From JAAYZQ01 sp034428935 (lineage in GTDB: Bacteria > Chloroflexota > Anaerolineae > JAAYZQ01), in the NCBI GenBank assembly GCA_034428935.1, contig DAOUHB010000097.1:1-64000 (forward strand): a DNA stretch of 64,000 bases. The letters run 5' to 3'. Position 1 is the stretch's first letter. The number at the start of each line of letters is the position of its first letter. Positions 33,264 to 41,614 of the stretch are shown here, in pieces. Both the position numbers and the translations under genes were made by a program. The notes beneath the pieces were generated by a model that made no database searches, had not been told where the DNA came from, and saw only the letters and a list, made by a program, of their open reading frames with translations.

Positions 33264-34304
33264 TCAGTTGCGAGCGCCTGGCGGCGCTCCACAGGATTCC
33301 CGAACGATGAGTTCGGTTTCCAGGATCATCGAGGGAACTTCTTCGTCGCCTTCGATGAGGGCGGTAAGAACCTCGGCGGCGGTCCAGCCGAGGCCATAGG
33401 CCGGCACGCGCACGGTCGTCAGCCTGGGATGCACGTGGGCAGCCAGAAAGATGTCGTCAAAGCCCACGATGGCTACGTCATCTGGGATGCGCCGGCCGGC
33501 ATCGTGAATGGCGCTCATGGCGCCTATGGCCACCACGTCGCTGGCCGCAAATACGGCGGTCGGCGGCTGGTCGAGGCACAGGAGCCGTTCCATGGCGGCG
33601 CGGCCCGAGCCGGGCAAAAAACTGGCGGTGTGCACCAGGGCCGGGTCCTGGGCGAGGTCGTGCTCTCCCAACGCCTGCTTGTAGCCGGCGAACCGGTCCT
33701 GAGCGCCCGCGTAGGAAAGAGGCGCGTTGGAGATAAAGCCGATGCGCTGATGCCCCAGGCCGATGAGGTGCTGCACAGCCTGGTAGGCGCCTGCCTGGTT
33801 GTCGACGTCCACGATGGGAAAGTCCGTGCGGTTGAGCCGCCCGTGCAGAATCAGGGGAAAGCGGTCCTCGGCCAGCTCCTCCAGGATGGGATCGCCATCC
33901 CTTGGGCCGGACAGGATGACGCCGTCCACCTGCTGTTCGCGGATGAGGCGGGCGTAGGCTTCGTGGCTGGGTACGTCTTCGGCGAGCTGCAGGACGAGCA
34001 GGTATCCACGGCGGTGAACTGAGGCAGTGACACCCTGCAGGAACGGGGGTAAAAAGGCATCGACGCCCAGGCGTGCCTGGCCTTCTCCGAGGATGAGCCC
34101 GATGCGCTGCGTCTTGCCACTGGCCAGGGTACGGGCGGCGGCGGCGGGGTAGTAGTTCAGGTCGCGGGCAGCCTGTAGAACGCGCTGCCGCGTCTCTTCG
34201 CTGATCTTGACCCCCGGTACTTCGTTGAGGACGAACGACACCGTGGTTCGAGAGACCCCTGCCAACCTGGCCACGTCCTGGCTTCTTGCTTGCCTTCGGC
34301 CCAA
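33264..34304 (-). CDS. LacI family transcriptional regulator
   Basis: 346 residues. The N-terminal helix-turn-helix SQDVARLAGVSRTTVSFVLN (8-27) and hinge region NYYPAAAARTLASG are followed by a periplasmic-binding-protein-like sugar sensor (VDGVILSGPRD, DNQAGAYQAVQHLIGLGH, FAASDVVAIGAM, AIVGFDDI). The start is TTG 34304, supported by AAAGGGAGG (34311-34319) and by the promoter immediately upstream. Three tandem palindromes lie between the -10 box and the ribosome site, so it almost certainly represses itself and the alpha-glucoside transport genes downstream. Inducer presumably an alpha-glucoside, inferred from the operon. Confidence 0.94.
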   Translation of the reverse strand: MGRRQARSQDVARLAGVSRTTVSFVLNEVPGVKISEETRQRVLQAARDLNYYPAAAARTLASGKTQRIGLILGEGQARLGVDAFLPPFLQGVTASVHRRGYLLVLQLAEDVPSHEAYARLIREQQVDGVILSGPRDGDPILEELAEDRFPLILHGRLNRTDFPIVDVDNQAGAYQAVQHLIGLGHQRIGFISNAPLSYAGAQDRFAGYKQALGEHDLAQDPALVHTASFLPGSGRAAMERLLCLDQPPTAVFAASDVVAIGAMSAIHDAGRRIPDDVAIVGFDDIFLAAHVHPRLTTVRVPAYGLGWTAAEVLTALIEGDEEVPSMILETELIVRESCGAPPGARN

Positions 34305-34321
34305 CGTTGCCTCCCTTTTAG

Positions 34322-34359
34322 TAACACGCGTTACTAACGCGCGTTACTAACACGTGTTA
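34322..34359. promoter_or_regulatory. Three tandem LacI-type operators
   Basis: Three copies of TAACRCGYGTTA at 34322-34333, 34335-34346 and 34348-34359, spaced 13 bp apart. The second and third are perfect palindromes and the first has one mismatch. They span the expected transcription start and the early leader of lacI. Confidence 0.8.
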
Positions 34360-34388
34360 ATTATACTCCAGGTTTCGCCGTTTGTCAA
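34360..34388 (-). promoter_or_regulatory. Perfect consensus promoter for lacI operon
   Basis: TTGACA (34383-34388), 17 bp, TATAAT (34360-34365) on the minus strand. Both hexamers match the consensus exactly, implying strong transcription unless the adjacent operators are occupied. Confidence 0.88.
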
Positions 34389-34390
34389 GA

Positions 34391-34436
34391 TGCAATTTTC
34401 GCAGATGCAATTTTCGCAGTGTGCAATTTTCGCCGG
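34391..34436. repeat. Three direct repeats of TGCAATTTTCGC
   Basis: Units begin at 34391, 34406 and 34422 (15- and 16-bp steps) with an identical 12-bp core. They lie immediately upstream of the lacI -35 box. They could be activator or second-regulator sites for lacI or for the divergent folB-folK gene. Confidence 0.7.
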
Positions 34437-34633
34437 GCACGCGCCGCTGATGAGCGCCGGGCGTGCCGGCTGTGAGACCCCTTACAGCCAATGGAAGCGA
34501 GCCGGATTAGAATGATCAGGCGGGGTTTTGCGCGATCCCCGCACATTTTCTCCAGGGCTCATGTCCCACGCCAGGGAGGCTTGCGGACCGCCGCACCGAC
34601 GAGGCAGCACCCAACACGACGCGCGAGGATCCC
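34437..34633. other. Remainder of lacI-folBK intergenic region
   Basis: No gene seen. For the rightward gene, TAGAAT at 34508-34513 is the best -10 candidate, without a good -35. A short GCGGGG...CCCCGC dyad follows near 34523-34545. GAGGA precedes the folB-folK start. Confidence 0.35.
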
Positions 34634-35527
34634 ATGCCCGACCAGATTCTGATCAAAGACCTACTGCTGCGAGCAGTCATCGGCGTAAATCCCGAGGAGC
34701 GCCGTGACCGGCAAGACGTGCTCGTCAACATCGTCCTCCAGGCCGACACCCGCGTGGCCGGGGCTTCTGACCGAATAGAAGACGCCGTCAACTACCGGAC
34801 CATCACCAAGCGGGTCATTGCCCTGGTCGAGAACTCGAGCTTTTACCTGGTGGAAAAGATGGCAGCCGAGATCGCCAACATCTGCCTGGAGGAGCCCCGG
34901 GTCGCGCGTGCCGTCGTGCGCGTTGAGAAGCCGGGGGCCCTGCGTTTTGCCCGCTCCGTGGGCGTCGAGATCGTCCGCGACCGGCCCCGTCCGGCGCCGG
35001 CCAACCGCGTTTTCATCTCCATGGGCTCGAACGTCGAGCCGGAGCACTACCTGCCGGAGGCGGTTCGCCGCCTGGCCGAGCGCTGCCAGCTCCTGGCCGT
35101 GTCGCGGGCCTACGAGACGGAGCCCGTAGGCGCACCAGGCGGGCCGAATTTTGTCAACGGCGCCGTCCTCCTCGCGACGGACCTGGACGCCGAGACGCTC
35201 AAGGATGGCGTGCTCCTCGAGATCGAGGCAGCACTGGGGCGGGTGCGCACGGCTGACAAAAACGCCCCGCGCACCGTGGACCTCGACATTTCGCTCTTTA
35301 ACCACGAGGTCCTGGAGGTCCGCGGCCGCCGTATTCCGGAGCCCGACATCCTGCGCCACGCCCACGTGGCCCGGCCCCTGGCCGACCTGGCGCCCCACTA
35401 CCGGCACCCCGAGACGGGGCAGACGCTCCTGGAAATCGCCCGCAGCCTGCCCCAGGGGGGGCTTGTTCATCGGCCCGACCTGGTGTTCTGGCCCGCCAGC
35501 CAGGCCTGGCCGGCGGGTCGGTCCTGA
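34634..35527 (+). CDS. folBK: Bifunctional dihydroneopterin aldolase / HPPK
   Basis: 297 residues combining two consecutive folate enzymes. Residues 1-116 are FolB (dihydroneopterin aldolase): IGVNPEERRDRQ with catalytic Glu, DAVNYRTI and RVEKPGALRFA with catalytic Lys. Residues 125-280 are FolK (6-hydroxymethyl-7,8-dihydropterin pyrophosphokinase): FISMGSNVEPEHYL, AYETEPVGAPGGPNFVNG and RTVDLDISLF. Fusion would channel hydroxymethyldihydropterin. ATG 34634 has GAGGA upstream. GTP cyclohydrolase I, the entry enzyme of the pathway, follows 50 bp downstream. No folP or folC is present in the window. Confidence 0.95.
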   Translation: MPDQILIKDLLLRAVIGVNPEERRDRQDVLVNIVLQADTRVAGASDRIEDAVNYRTITKRVIALVENSSFYLVEKMAAEIANICLEEPRVARAVVRVEKPGALRFARSVGVEIVRDRPRPAPANRVFISMGSNVEPEHYLPEAVRRLAERCQLLAVSRAYETEPVGAPGGPNFVNGAVLLATDLDAETLKDGVLLEIEAALGRVRTADKNAPRTVDLDISLFNHEVLEVRGRRIPEPDILRHAHVARPLADLAPHYRHPETGQTLLEIARSLPQGGLVHRPDLVFWPASQAWPAGRS

Positions 35528-35577
35528 CTGTGGGGTCAGGGCCGAGCTGAAGAGAAAAAGAATAAAGGAGGAACGAC

Positions 35578-36222
35578 GTGTCCGAAATTCAAGTAAAGAC
35601 CGGCACATACGATGCCTTTCGCAATGACCTGGTCGACCTGCCCGATCAGGAGTGTGGCGGGGAGATCGAGTGCGCGGTGCGCGACATCCTGACGGCCATT
35701 GGCGAGGAGCCGGACCGGGAGGGATTGCGCGCCACACCGAAGCGCATCGCCCGCATGTACGAGGAGCTGACGGCCGGCTACCACGTGGATGGCGAGGCAT
35801 TGATCAACGACGCCGTGTTTGACGTCCGCTACGACGAGATGGTCGTCGTGCGCAACATCGACTTTTACAGCCTGTGCGAGCATCACATGCTGCCCTTTTT
35901 CGGGCAGGCGCACGTTGCCTACATCCCCGACGGCAAGGTCATCGGCCTGAGCAAGATCCCGCGCATCGTCGAGATGTTTGCCCGGCGCCTGCAGGTGCAG
36001 GAGCGAATGACCCGCCAGATTGCCGAGTTCCTGGACGAGACGCTCAAGCCCCAGGGCGTGGCTGTCGTGGTGGATGGCATGCACATGTGCAGCGCCATGC
36101 GCGGGGTGAAAAAGGCCAACGCCCGGATGACGACCAGCGCCATGCTCGGTACCTTCAAGAAGAACCAGGCCACGCGCAACGAGTTCTTTGCGCACATCGA
36201 GCGCGGCGAGCCCGCGGTCTAG
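35578..36222 (+). CDS. folE: GTP cyclohydrolase I
   Basis: 214 residues. FolE converts GTP to 7,8-dihydroneopterin triphosphate, the first step of folate synthesis. Zinc ligands are intact: SLCEHH (C100, H103) and MHMCSAMRGV (C171). Other hallmarks: GLRATPKRIARMYEEL, HVAYIPDGKVIGLSK and QERMTRQIAEFL. The start is GTG 35578 with AAAGGAGGAACGAC upstream. A bidirectional terminator follows at 36246, and with folB-folK it makes a short pterin operon. Homodecameric enzyme in known members. Confidence 0.97.
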   Translation: MSEIQVKTGTYDAFRNDLVDLPDQECGGEIECAVRDILTAIGEEPDREGLRATPKRIARMYEELTAGYHVDGEALINDAVFDVRYDEMVVVRNIDFYSLCEHHMLPFFGQAHVAYIPDGKVIGLSKIPRIVEMFARRLQVQERMTRQIAEFLDETLKPQGVAVVVDGMHMCSAMRGVKKANARMTTSAMLGTFKKNQATRNEFFAHIERGEPAV

Positions 36223-36245
36223 CCAGGAGCTGGCCTGACAAAAAG

Positions 36246-36273
36246 AAACCCGGCTCCCAGGGGAGCCGGGTTT
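36246..36273. terminator. Bidirectional terminator between folE and korB
   Basis: A 13-bp perfect stem, AAACCCGGCTCCC / GGGAGCCGGGTTT (36246-36258 / 36261-36273), has A- and T-rich ends on both sides and sits between convergent genes. Confidence 0.85.
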
Positions 36274-36288
36274 CTCACGTCCTGGCGG

Positions 36289-37161
36289 TTAGCGATACAT
36301 CTCCAGCAGGGACCGCACGTCGAAATCCTGCGCATCCTCTTTGAGGGGATGGTTGGTGACGCGGGTATGGCTGTCCAGCGTCGTCCGGATCTCCTTGAAA
36401 AAGACGCCCACGGGCATGGCATCGTCGCGGAACGCCTGCTCCAGGGCGCGGATGCGGTTGGTCGGGTCGTGATCCGCGGGCAGGTCCTGCACCTGTGGTC
36501 GCCACAGGTCAAAGGTGTTGTGGAACGTGGGACAGGGGCTCATGGTCTGGATGAAGGCAAACCCGGGATGCTGGATGCCCTGCACGATGAGGTCGGCTAC
36601 GTGCTTGGGATTGCCCGAAAAGCCGCGCGCTGCAAAGCTCACTCCCGAGGCCAGGACCCAGGCCATGGGGTTGATGGGCGCGTCGGACGAGCCCTGGGGC
36701 GTGCTCTTTGTCTTGAAACCCAGGGGTGAGGTGGGCGAGGTCTGGCCCTTGGTCAGGCCGTACACTTCGTTGTCCATGACGACGTAGGTGATGTCGGGGT
36801 TGCGCCGCACGGCGTGGGCCAGGTGCCCGCCGCCGATGCTAAAGCCGTCGCCGTCGCCGCCCACGGCAATGACGGTCAGCTCCGGGTTCGCGAGCTTGAT
36901 GCCCGTCGCCACAGGCAGCACCCGCCCGTGGGCGGTCTGGAACCCATAGGTCTGGACGAAAAAGGGCAGGCGGCTGGAGCAACCGATGCCCGACACGACA
37001 ACCGTCCGCGCCGGGTCGAGCTGCAGTTGCGCCATGGCCTGGTAGAGGGAAGCGAGGACGCCAAAGTCTCCGCAGCCCGGGCACCAGGTCGGCTTAACGC
37101 CCGATTTGTAATCCTTGGTGGTCAGCTTGGGCCTGGTTTCTACGACAGCCTGCTTAGCCAC
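36289..37161 (-). CDS. korB: 2-oxoacid:ferredoxin oxidoreductase beta subunit
   Basis: 290 residues. It carries the thiamine-diphosphate site: WCPGCGDFGVL (cluster-side CxxC), GIGCSSRLP, TGIKLANPEL and the GDGDGFSIGGGHLAHAVRRN...DNEVYGLTKGQ segment for magnesium/TPP. It pairs with the alpha-gamma subunit to decarboxylate 2-oxoglutarate or another 2-oxoacid to the acyl-CoA while reducing ferredoxin. Start GTG 37161 with GGAGGAGGT upstream overlaps the end of the alpha gene by 8 bp, indicating coupled translation. No delta (ferredoxin-like) subunit is encoded here. 2-oxoglutarate is the usual substrate of this two-subunit class but is not proven. Confidence 0.93.
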   Translation of the reverse strand: MAKQAVVETRPKLTTKDYKSGVKPTWCPGCGDFGVLASLYQAMAQLQLDPARTVVVSGIGCSSRLPFFVQTYGFQTAHGRVLPVATGIKLANPELTVIAVGGDGDGFSIGGGHLAHAVRRNPDITYVVMDNEVYGLTKGQTSPTSPLGFKTKSTPQGSSDAPINPMAWVLASGVSFAARGFSGNPKHVADLIVQGIQHPGFAFIQTMSPCPTFHNTFDLWRPQVQDLPADHDPTNRIRALEQAFRDDAMPVGVFFKEIRTTLDSHTRVTNHPLKEDAQDFDVRSLLEMYR

Positions 37162-38971
37162 GGGCCACCTCCTCCATGGACTCGGATTCAACTGTTTTGC
37201 GCCTGGTCACCTGCTTGCTGCTGGCCCCCACCAGGAATTCCATGACCTTGGCCCTGATCTCGCCCGGCGTGAAGGGCAGGCCCCCGTACTTGTTGAGCGA
37301 GACTGTGTGCAGCTCGGTGTTGGCCTTGATCCACGCTGCGAACTGGCCCGAGCGATTCACCTCGGGCACGATGATGGCTCTGGCATGGGACGCGAACTCC
37401 AGGATGCGCTGGCTGGGCAGCGGATTCAGCACGGCGGGCACGAGGGCGGCCACGGGATAGCCCTCGGCAGCCATGCTCTCCACCGCCTCGCGGACGACGC
37501 CCGCCGTCGAGCCCCAGGTGATAACGCCCACTTCCGCCTGCTCCTCGGGTACGCCGTAGGTCAGGCAGCCCAGGGGCGGTTGCAGGCCACAGAGCGCCTC
37601 TGCCGCCCGCTCGAACTTTTGTCCTCTCTTGTCGAGCTGGGCCGTGTGCATGGCCGGCGTATAGTTGGGAGCGCCCTCCTCGTCGTGCTCCAGGCCGGTG
37701 GCCGTGAACGGGGCGCCGTCAAAGCCCGGCACGGCCATGGGCGACACGCCGCTCTCGGTCAGCTCGTAGCGCCGGTAATCGTCGGCCTGTCCCGGCGCCG
37801 GGCGAAGGCGCTCGACGATGGGCACCAGGCCTGGGTCGGGCATGGGCAGCGTGGAGGTGCGGTGCGAAAGGGACTGGTCTGTCAGCAGGATGACCGGCAT
37901 CTGAAAGGTTTCGGACAGGTAAAAGGCCTGCATTGCCTGGTAAAAGCAGTCGGCGACCGAGCGGGCGGCCAGGACGATGCGCGGCGCTTCGCCGTGACCG
38001 CCATACAGAGCAATGTTGAGGTCGCCCTGCTCCATCTTGGTCGGCATCCCGGTGCTGGGGCCGGCACGCATCGAGTTGACGACCACCACGGGAACCTCGG
38101 CCATGGTCGCCAGGCCCAGCATCTCTTGCATCAGGGAAAAGCCGGGACCACTGGTGGCAGTCATGGCCTTGACACCGGCAATGGAGGCGCCAATGACGCT
38201 GCCGATGGCCGCGATCTCGTCTTCGGTTTGCAGGCTCGTCCCCCCGATGCCGGGCAGGCGCCGCGCCATCTCTTCCAGGATGTCGGAGGCGGGCGTGATG
38301 GGATAGCCGGCGTAAAAGCGACAGCCGGCGGCCAGCGCCCCGGCCACGATGGCCTGGTTGCCGGACATGACCAACTCGGGCTCTTGTGTCGGGTCAGGTG
38401 GGGCCAGGCGCATGGGTGACTCGCCGGGCAGGTTGTTCTTGACCCACTCGTAGCCGGCGAGGAGCGCCATGCGGTTGCTTTCGGCAAACTCCGGGCGGCG
38501 GCCAAACTTTTCCTTGACGGTGGCCTGGAGCTGTGGAAAGTCCAGGGCCAGCAGCGCCGACAGCGCCCCCAGGGCTATGAGGTTCTTGCCCTTGCGCAGG
38601 TTCAAGTCCCGCGCCATGCGATCGAGGGGGATGCCGTAGGCTGTGCCCGCAAAGCCCTCAGGGCAGTCGTGCTCCCCCGGATCGTAGATCAGTATCCCGT
38701 CGGGGCGCAGCGCCTCGTGATGCAGGTCCCAGGCCTCCTCATTAAAGGCCAGGAGAAGGTCCAGCTCGTCGCCCAGCGAAGGCAGCGGCCGGACGCCGAC
38801 CCGGAGCTGGAACATGACCGGGCCGCCCTTGATCTCGGCCGGGTAGGTGCGAAAGGTGTGCACCTGGTAGCCGCTGCGGGCCATCGACAAGGTCAGGACG
38901 TCGCCGGCCGAGACGGCATTATCGGTGCCCGATTCGCCGCCGAGGCGGAGCAGTAAGGTATCGACGATCAT
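37154..38971 (-). CDS. korA: 2-oxoacid:ferredoxin oxidoreductase alpha subunit (gamma-alpha fusion)
   Basis: 605 residues. The N-terminal gamma domain (about 1-190; LLRLGGESGTDNAVSAGDVL, TYPAEIKGGPVMFQLRVG) is fused to the pyrimidine-binding alpha domain (about 200-400; GNQAIVAGALAAGCRFYAGY, PITPASDILEEM, TEDEIAAIGSVIGAS, ATSGPGFSLMQEMLG) and a C-terminal transketolase-like domain. This is the KorA arrangement. The start has GGAGGTAAG directly upstream. It lies 61 bp after the homocysteine-methyltransferase-like gene and overlaps korB by 8 bp. Oxygen-sensitive ferredoxin-linked metabolism is implied. Confidence 0.93.
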   Translation of the reverse strand: MIVDTLLLRLGGESGTDNAVSAGDVLTLSMARSGYQVHTFRTYPAEIKGGPVMFQLRVGVRPLPSLGDELDLLLAFNEEAWDLHHEALRPDGILIYDPGEHDCPEGFAGTAYGIPLDRMARDLNLRKGKNLIALGALSALLALDFPQLQATVKEKFGRRPEFAESNRMALLAGYEWVKNNLPGESPMRLAPPDPTQEPELVMSGNQAIVAGALAAGCRFYAGYPITPASDILEEMARRLPGIGGTSLQTEDEIAAIGSVIGASIAGVKAMTATSGPGFSLMQEMLGLATMAEVPVVVVNSMRAGPSTGMPTKMEQGDLNIALYGGHGEAPRIVLAARSVADCFYQAMQAFYLSETFQMPVILLTDQSLSHRTSTLPMPDPGLVPIVERLRPAPGQADDYRRYELTESGVSPMAVPGFDGAPFTATGLEHDEEGAPNYTPAMHTAQLDKRGQKFERAAEALCGLQPPLGCLTYGVPEEQAEVGVITWGSTAGVVREAVESMAAEGYPVAALVPAVLNPLPSQRILEFASHARAIIVPEVNRSGQFAAWIKANTELHTVSLNKYGGLPFTPGEIRAKVMEFLVGASSKQVTRRKTVESESMEEVARG

Positions 38972-39032
38972 CTTACCTCCATTGGAAAAAACAGATCGAA
39001 CACGTCGCCATCAGCGATCCGCCCATGATACG

Positions 39033-39914
39033 TCAGTGGGCCAGGGACTGGGACATGGCGGCGATGTGCTCCGGCGTCGTGCCGCAGCAACCACCGATAA
39101 TCTGCGCGCCGGCCTGGCGCAAGCGAAGGGCCACCTCAGCCATGAACGCGGGGCTGGCATCGTACACGACGTCGTCGCCGTTCAGATGGGGGAGGCCGGC
39201 GTTCGGCTTGGCCCACAGGATGGCGCCCGGTGCCTCGGCCGCCATGGCTTCCAGGATGGCAGGGTACTCGTCGGGGTCGCGGCCGCAGTTGGCCCCCAGG
39301 CCCTCCACTAGAGGGGCCATCTCCTTTGCTGCCTGCGCCGGGCGCACGCCCATCATCGTCCGGCCATGGGTGTCAAAGGAAAAGGTGACAAAGATGGGAA
39401 GATCCGTCACTCGTCGGGCACCTTCCACGGCCGCCCTGGCTTCGGCCAGGTCGCTGAGGGTCTCGACCAGGAGGAAATCGACGCCGCCCTCGACCAGGGC
39501 AGCGGCTTGCTCGGCATAGCCGTCGGCTGCCTCGGCGGCTGTGAGCTGCCCGAGGGGGGCCAGGAGCTGGCCGGTGGAGCTCATGTCGCCGGCCACGAAA
39601 ACGCCGTCACCGGCTGCCTGCCGCGCCAACTCTGCGGCGCGCCGGTTCACCTCCGCTGCCCGATCCTCCAGCCCTTCGTGTGCCAGGCGAAAGCGGGTGC
39701 CGCCCAGGGTGCAGGTGAGCACCAGGTTGGCTCCAGCCTTCACATAGCTTTCGTGCAGCGCCCGGACCCGGTCTGGCTGTTCCACGACCCAGCTCTCAGG
39801 CAGGCGGCCATCTTCCAGCCCCAGGCTTTGCAACATTGTCCCCGTGGCGCCGTCGGCGAGGAAAACCTCGCCGGCGCGCAACCGCGAGAGTAGGTTCTCG
39901 GTACGCGTCGTCAT
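39033..39914 (-). CDS. Homocysteine S-methyltransferase family protein
   Basis: 293 residues of the zinc-dependent methyltransferase barrel found at the N-terminus of MetH and in stand-alone S-methyltransferases. Seen: LADGATGTMLQ at the start and the three zinc cysteines, GANCG (C210) and GGCCGTTPEH (C276, C277). The protein lacks folate- and cobalamin-binding domains, so its methyl donor (S-methylmethionine, a corrinoid protein, or another) is open. ATG 39914 is preceded by GGAGCGGGCGA. It is upstream of korA/korB on the same strand and may share their transcript; the metabolic connection is unclear. Confidence 0.88.
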   Translation of the reverse strand: MTTRTENLLSRLRAGEVFLADGATGTMLQSLGLEDGRLPESWVVEQPDRVRALHESYVKAGANLVLTCTLGGTRFRLAHEGLEDRAAEVNRRAAELARQAAGDGVFVAGDMSSTGQLLAPLGQLTAAEAADGYAEQAAALVEGGVDFLLVETLSDLAEARAAVEGARRVTDLPIFVTFSFDTHGRTMMGVRPAQAAKEMAPLVEGLGANCGRDPDEYPAILEAMAAEAPGAILWAKPNAGLPHLNGDDVVYDASPAFMAEVALRLRQAGAQIIGGCCGTTPEHIAAMSQSLAH

Positions 39915-40283
39915 TCGCCCGCTCCATGTCGTTTCATTGTGTTTGCCAGGTGCCTGGGGCACATTCTCCGGCCCTGTCACCGGCCCCGAGCCATTGCCCC
40001 GAATCATACCCCAGGCAAATCGCCGTCGTCAGTAAGATCCGTTCCGAATTTATGCAATTCCTGTTTGGAAAATTACCCGCGTTGCATTCTCTTTGTGCTG
40101 CCGGGTATGGGCCTTGCCGTGCATGTCTTTGCGCGTCGCCCGCGGACCATTATACCACAGGAGCAGCCTTCTATGCCAACGCGAGAAGGGCGCGGCGCCA
40201 CGGCGAGTGGTCATGCGAAACGACGGCGGCAGGCTCGTGCTTCATTGCGCAGGGGCCAGGTTCGAGAAAGCGAAAGCTTTGCC

Positions 40284-40312
40284 TTGACAAAGCAGGGGTC
40301 CGGTGGTACACT
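40284..40312 (+). promoter_or_regulatory. Sigma70-type promoter for ABC-kinase operon
   Basis: Perfect TTGACA (40284-40289), 17 bp, TACACT (40307-40312). Predicted leader about 240 nt to ATG 40562. Confidence 0.7.
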
Positions 40313-40449
40313 CCTCCCGTCGTGCCAATCCTTTCTGGCCTTGGCCGGCCATGTGTCCCAGAGCCAACGCCAGCCTCTACGTACGGGTCTGGCGCGTGGT
40401 TCGTGAATTCTCTGGCGGTTCTTTGGAAGCCAGAAGATCCAGGAGGTGC

Positions 40450-40551
40450 GTGGCAGCGTCAGATTCAGGTCTTGAGCCCGGCTCCGCTCGTCGGGCTGCC
40501 CACATGGCAGGGGGACCGGCCTTTCCCCTCGGGGGCGAACAGGACATTTGA
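40450..40551 (+). CDS. Possible leader ORF ahead of binding-protein gene
   Basis: A 33-codon frame beginning GTG 40450, three bases after AGGAGG (40441-40446). Its TGA stop (40549-40551) touches the ribosome site AGGAGGAAAG of the binding-protein gene. The placement suggests translational coupling, but the peptide has no recognisable motif and may be chance. Confidence 0.25.
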   Translation: MAASDSGLEPGSARRAAHMAGGPAFPLGGEQDI

Positions 40552-40561
40552 GGAGGAAAGA

Positions 40562-41602
40562 ATGAGGAACAATCACTGGAAATTTCTGGCTCTCCTGGCT
40601 TTGGTGAGCCTGGTGGTAGGACTTGCCGGATGCGGCCCCGCAGCCGAGAGCACCGAGCTGAACGTCCTCTGCACGCCGCAGGAGGAGTGGTGCCAGGGCA
40701 TGAAGCAAGAGTTCGAGGCCAAATACGGCATCACGGTCAACTATGTGCGCATGTCCAGCGGTGAAGCCCTGGCCCGCGTGCAGGCCGAGAAGGACAACCC
40801 CCAGTTCGACATCTGGTGGGGTGGCCCCATCGACAGCTTTGTATCCGCCAAGGCGGATGGCTTGCTGGAGCCCTACGACTCGCCCAACTATGGCAACCTG
40901 CTCGATCAGACCAAGTACAAAGACCCGGACAACCACTGGGTTGGTATCTATGTCGGAACCTTGGGCTTTGCAACCAACCAGGATTGGCTGGCGGCCAATC
41001 CCGGCAGCGCGGCGCCCACCTCCTGGGATGACCTGCTCAAGCCCGAGTTCGAGGACCAGATCCTGGTAGCCCATCCCTCCACGTCGGGCACGTCGTACAC
41101 CGCCCTCGCGACCGTCCTCCAGCTCCGTGGCGAAGATGCGGGCTGGGAATACCTGACGCAGTATGCTGCCCAGGTGCTGCAGTTCACCAAGAGCGGCGCA
41201 GCCCCGGCCAAGTTCGTGGGCCAGGGCGAGGCGGCCGTGGGCGTCGTCTTTTCTCACGACATTGTCAACGAGATCGACAACAACAGGCTGCCCCTGGTGC
41301 TAACTTTCCCTGCGGAAGGCACCGGCTACGAGATCGGTGGCATGGGCATCCTCAAGGGCGCCCAGCACCTGGACGCCGCCCAGAAGTGGTTCGATTGGGC
41401 GCTGACCGCCGAGGCCCAGGCCCTGGGCCCCAAGTACAAGGCATACCAGGCGCCGACGGTTAGCGGCGTCGAGCTGTCGCATCCCGAGCTCCTCGAAGTC
41501 AACCTCATCGACTATGACTTCCAGTGGGCCGGCGAGCACAAAAAAGAGTTCGTGGACAAGTTCTCGAACGAGATTGCTGGAGCCGATCAGCTAAAGGAAT
41601 AA
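40562..41602 (+). CDS. Fbp/Afu-type ABC substrate-binding lipoprotein
   Basis: 346 residues. Signal peptide with lipobox GLAGC (Cys24), then the type II binding fold seen in ferric-ion and hexose-phosphate binders (AfuA): FDIWWGGPIDSFVSAKADGLLEPY, VGIYVGTLGFATN, WDDLLKPEFEDQILVAHPS and GEAAVGVVFSHD. The tandem tyrosines that bind iron in FbpA-type proteins are not evident to me, which favours an organic or phosphate-bearing ligand, but this needs structural comparison. ATG 40562 has AGGAGGAAAG. A strong intrinsic terminator follows, separating it from the permease gene, so it is probably made in excess. Confidence 0.88.
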   Translation: MRNNHWKFLALLALVSLVVGLAGCGPAAESTELNVLCTPQEEWCQGMKQEFEAKYGITVNYVRMSSGEALARVQAEKDNPQFDIWWGGPIDSFVSAKADGLLEPYDSPNYGNLLDQTKYKDPDNHWVGIYVGTLGFATNQDWLAANPGSAAPTSWDDLLKPEFEDQILVAHPSTSGTSYTALATVLQLRGEDAGWEYLTQYAAQVLQFTKSGAAPAKFVGQGEAAVGVVFSHDIVNEIDNNRLPLVLTFPAEGTGYEIGGMGILKGAQHLDAAQKWFDWALTAEAQALGPKYKAYQAPTVSGVELSHPELLEVNLIDYDFQWAGEHKKEFVDKFSNEIAGADQLKE

Positions 41603-41614
41603 CGATGTGACTCT

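Larger units (their letters stand above)
39915..40561. other. Long divergent intergenic region
   Basis: 647 bp without a convincing full-length gene. Leftward candidates: TATAAT (40149-40154) with a poorly spaced TTGGCA, and TATGAT with CTGACG nearer the methyltransferase gene. Rightward: the promoter at 40284-40312 followed by a leader of about 240 nt containing a 33-codon frame (40450-40551) and a 6-bp AGCCCG...CGGGCT stem (40475-40497). I saw no SAM or cobalamin riboswitch signature. Confidence 0.45.

Noticed and set aside
34391..34436. CRISPR-like spacing of three repeats
   Set aside because: Units are only 15-16 bp with no intervening spacers and no cas genes; better read as protein-binding sites.
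37115..38419. 434-codon plus-strand frame
   Set aside because: Shadow of korA; no ribosome site, no family features.
39915..40148. SAM or cobalamin riboswitch ahead of the homocysteine-methyltransferase-like gene
   Set aside because: The leader could be long enough, but I found none of the conserved core sequences of either class.
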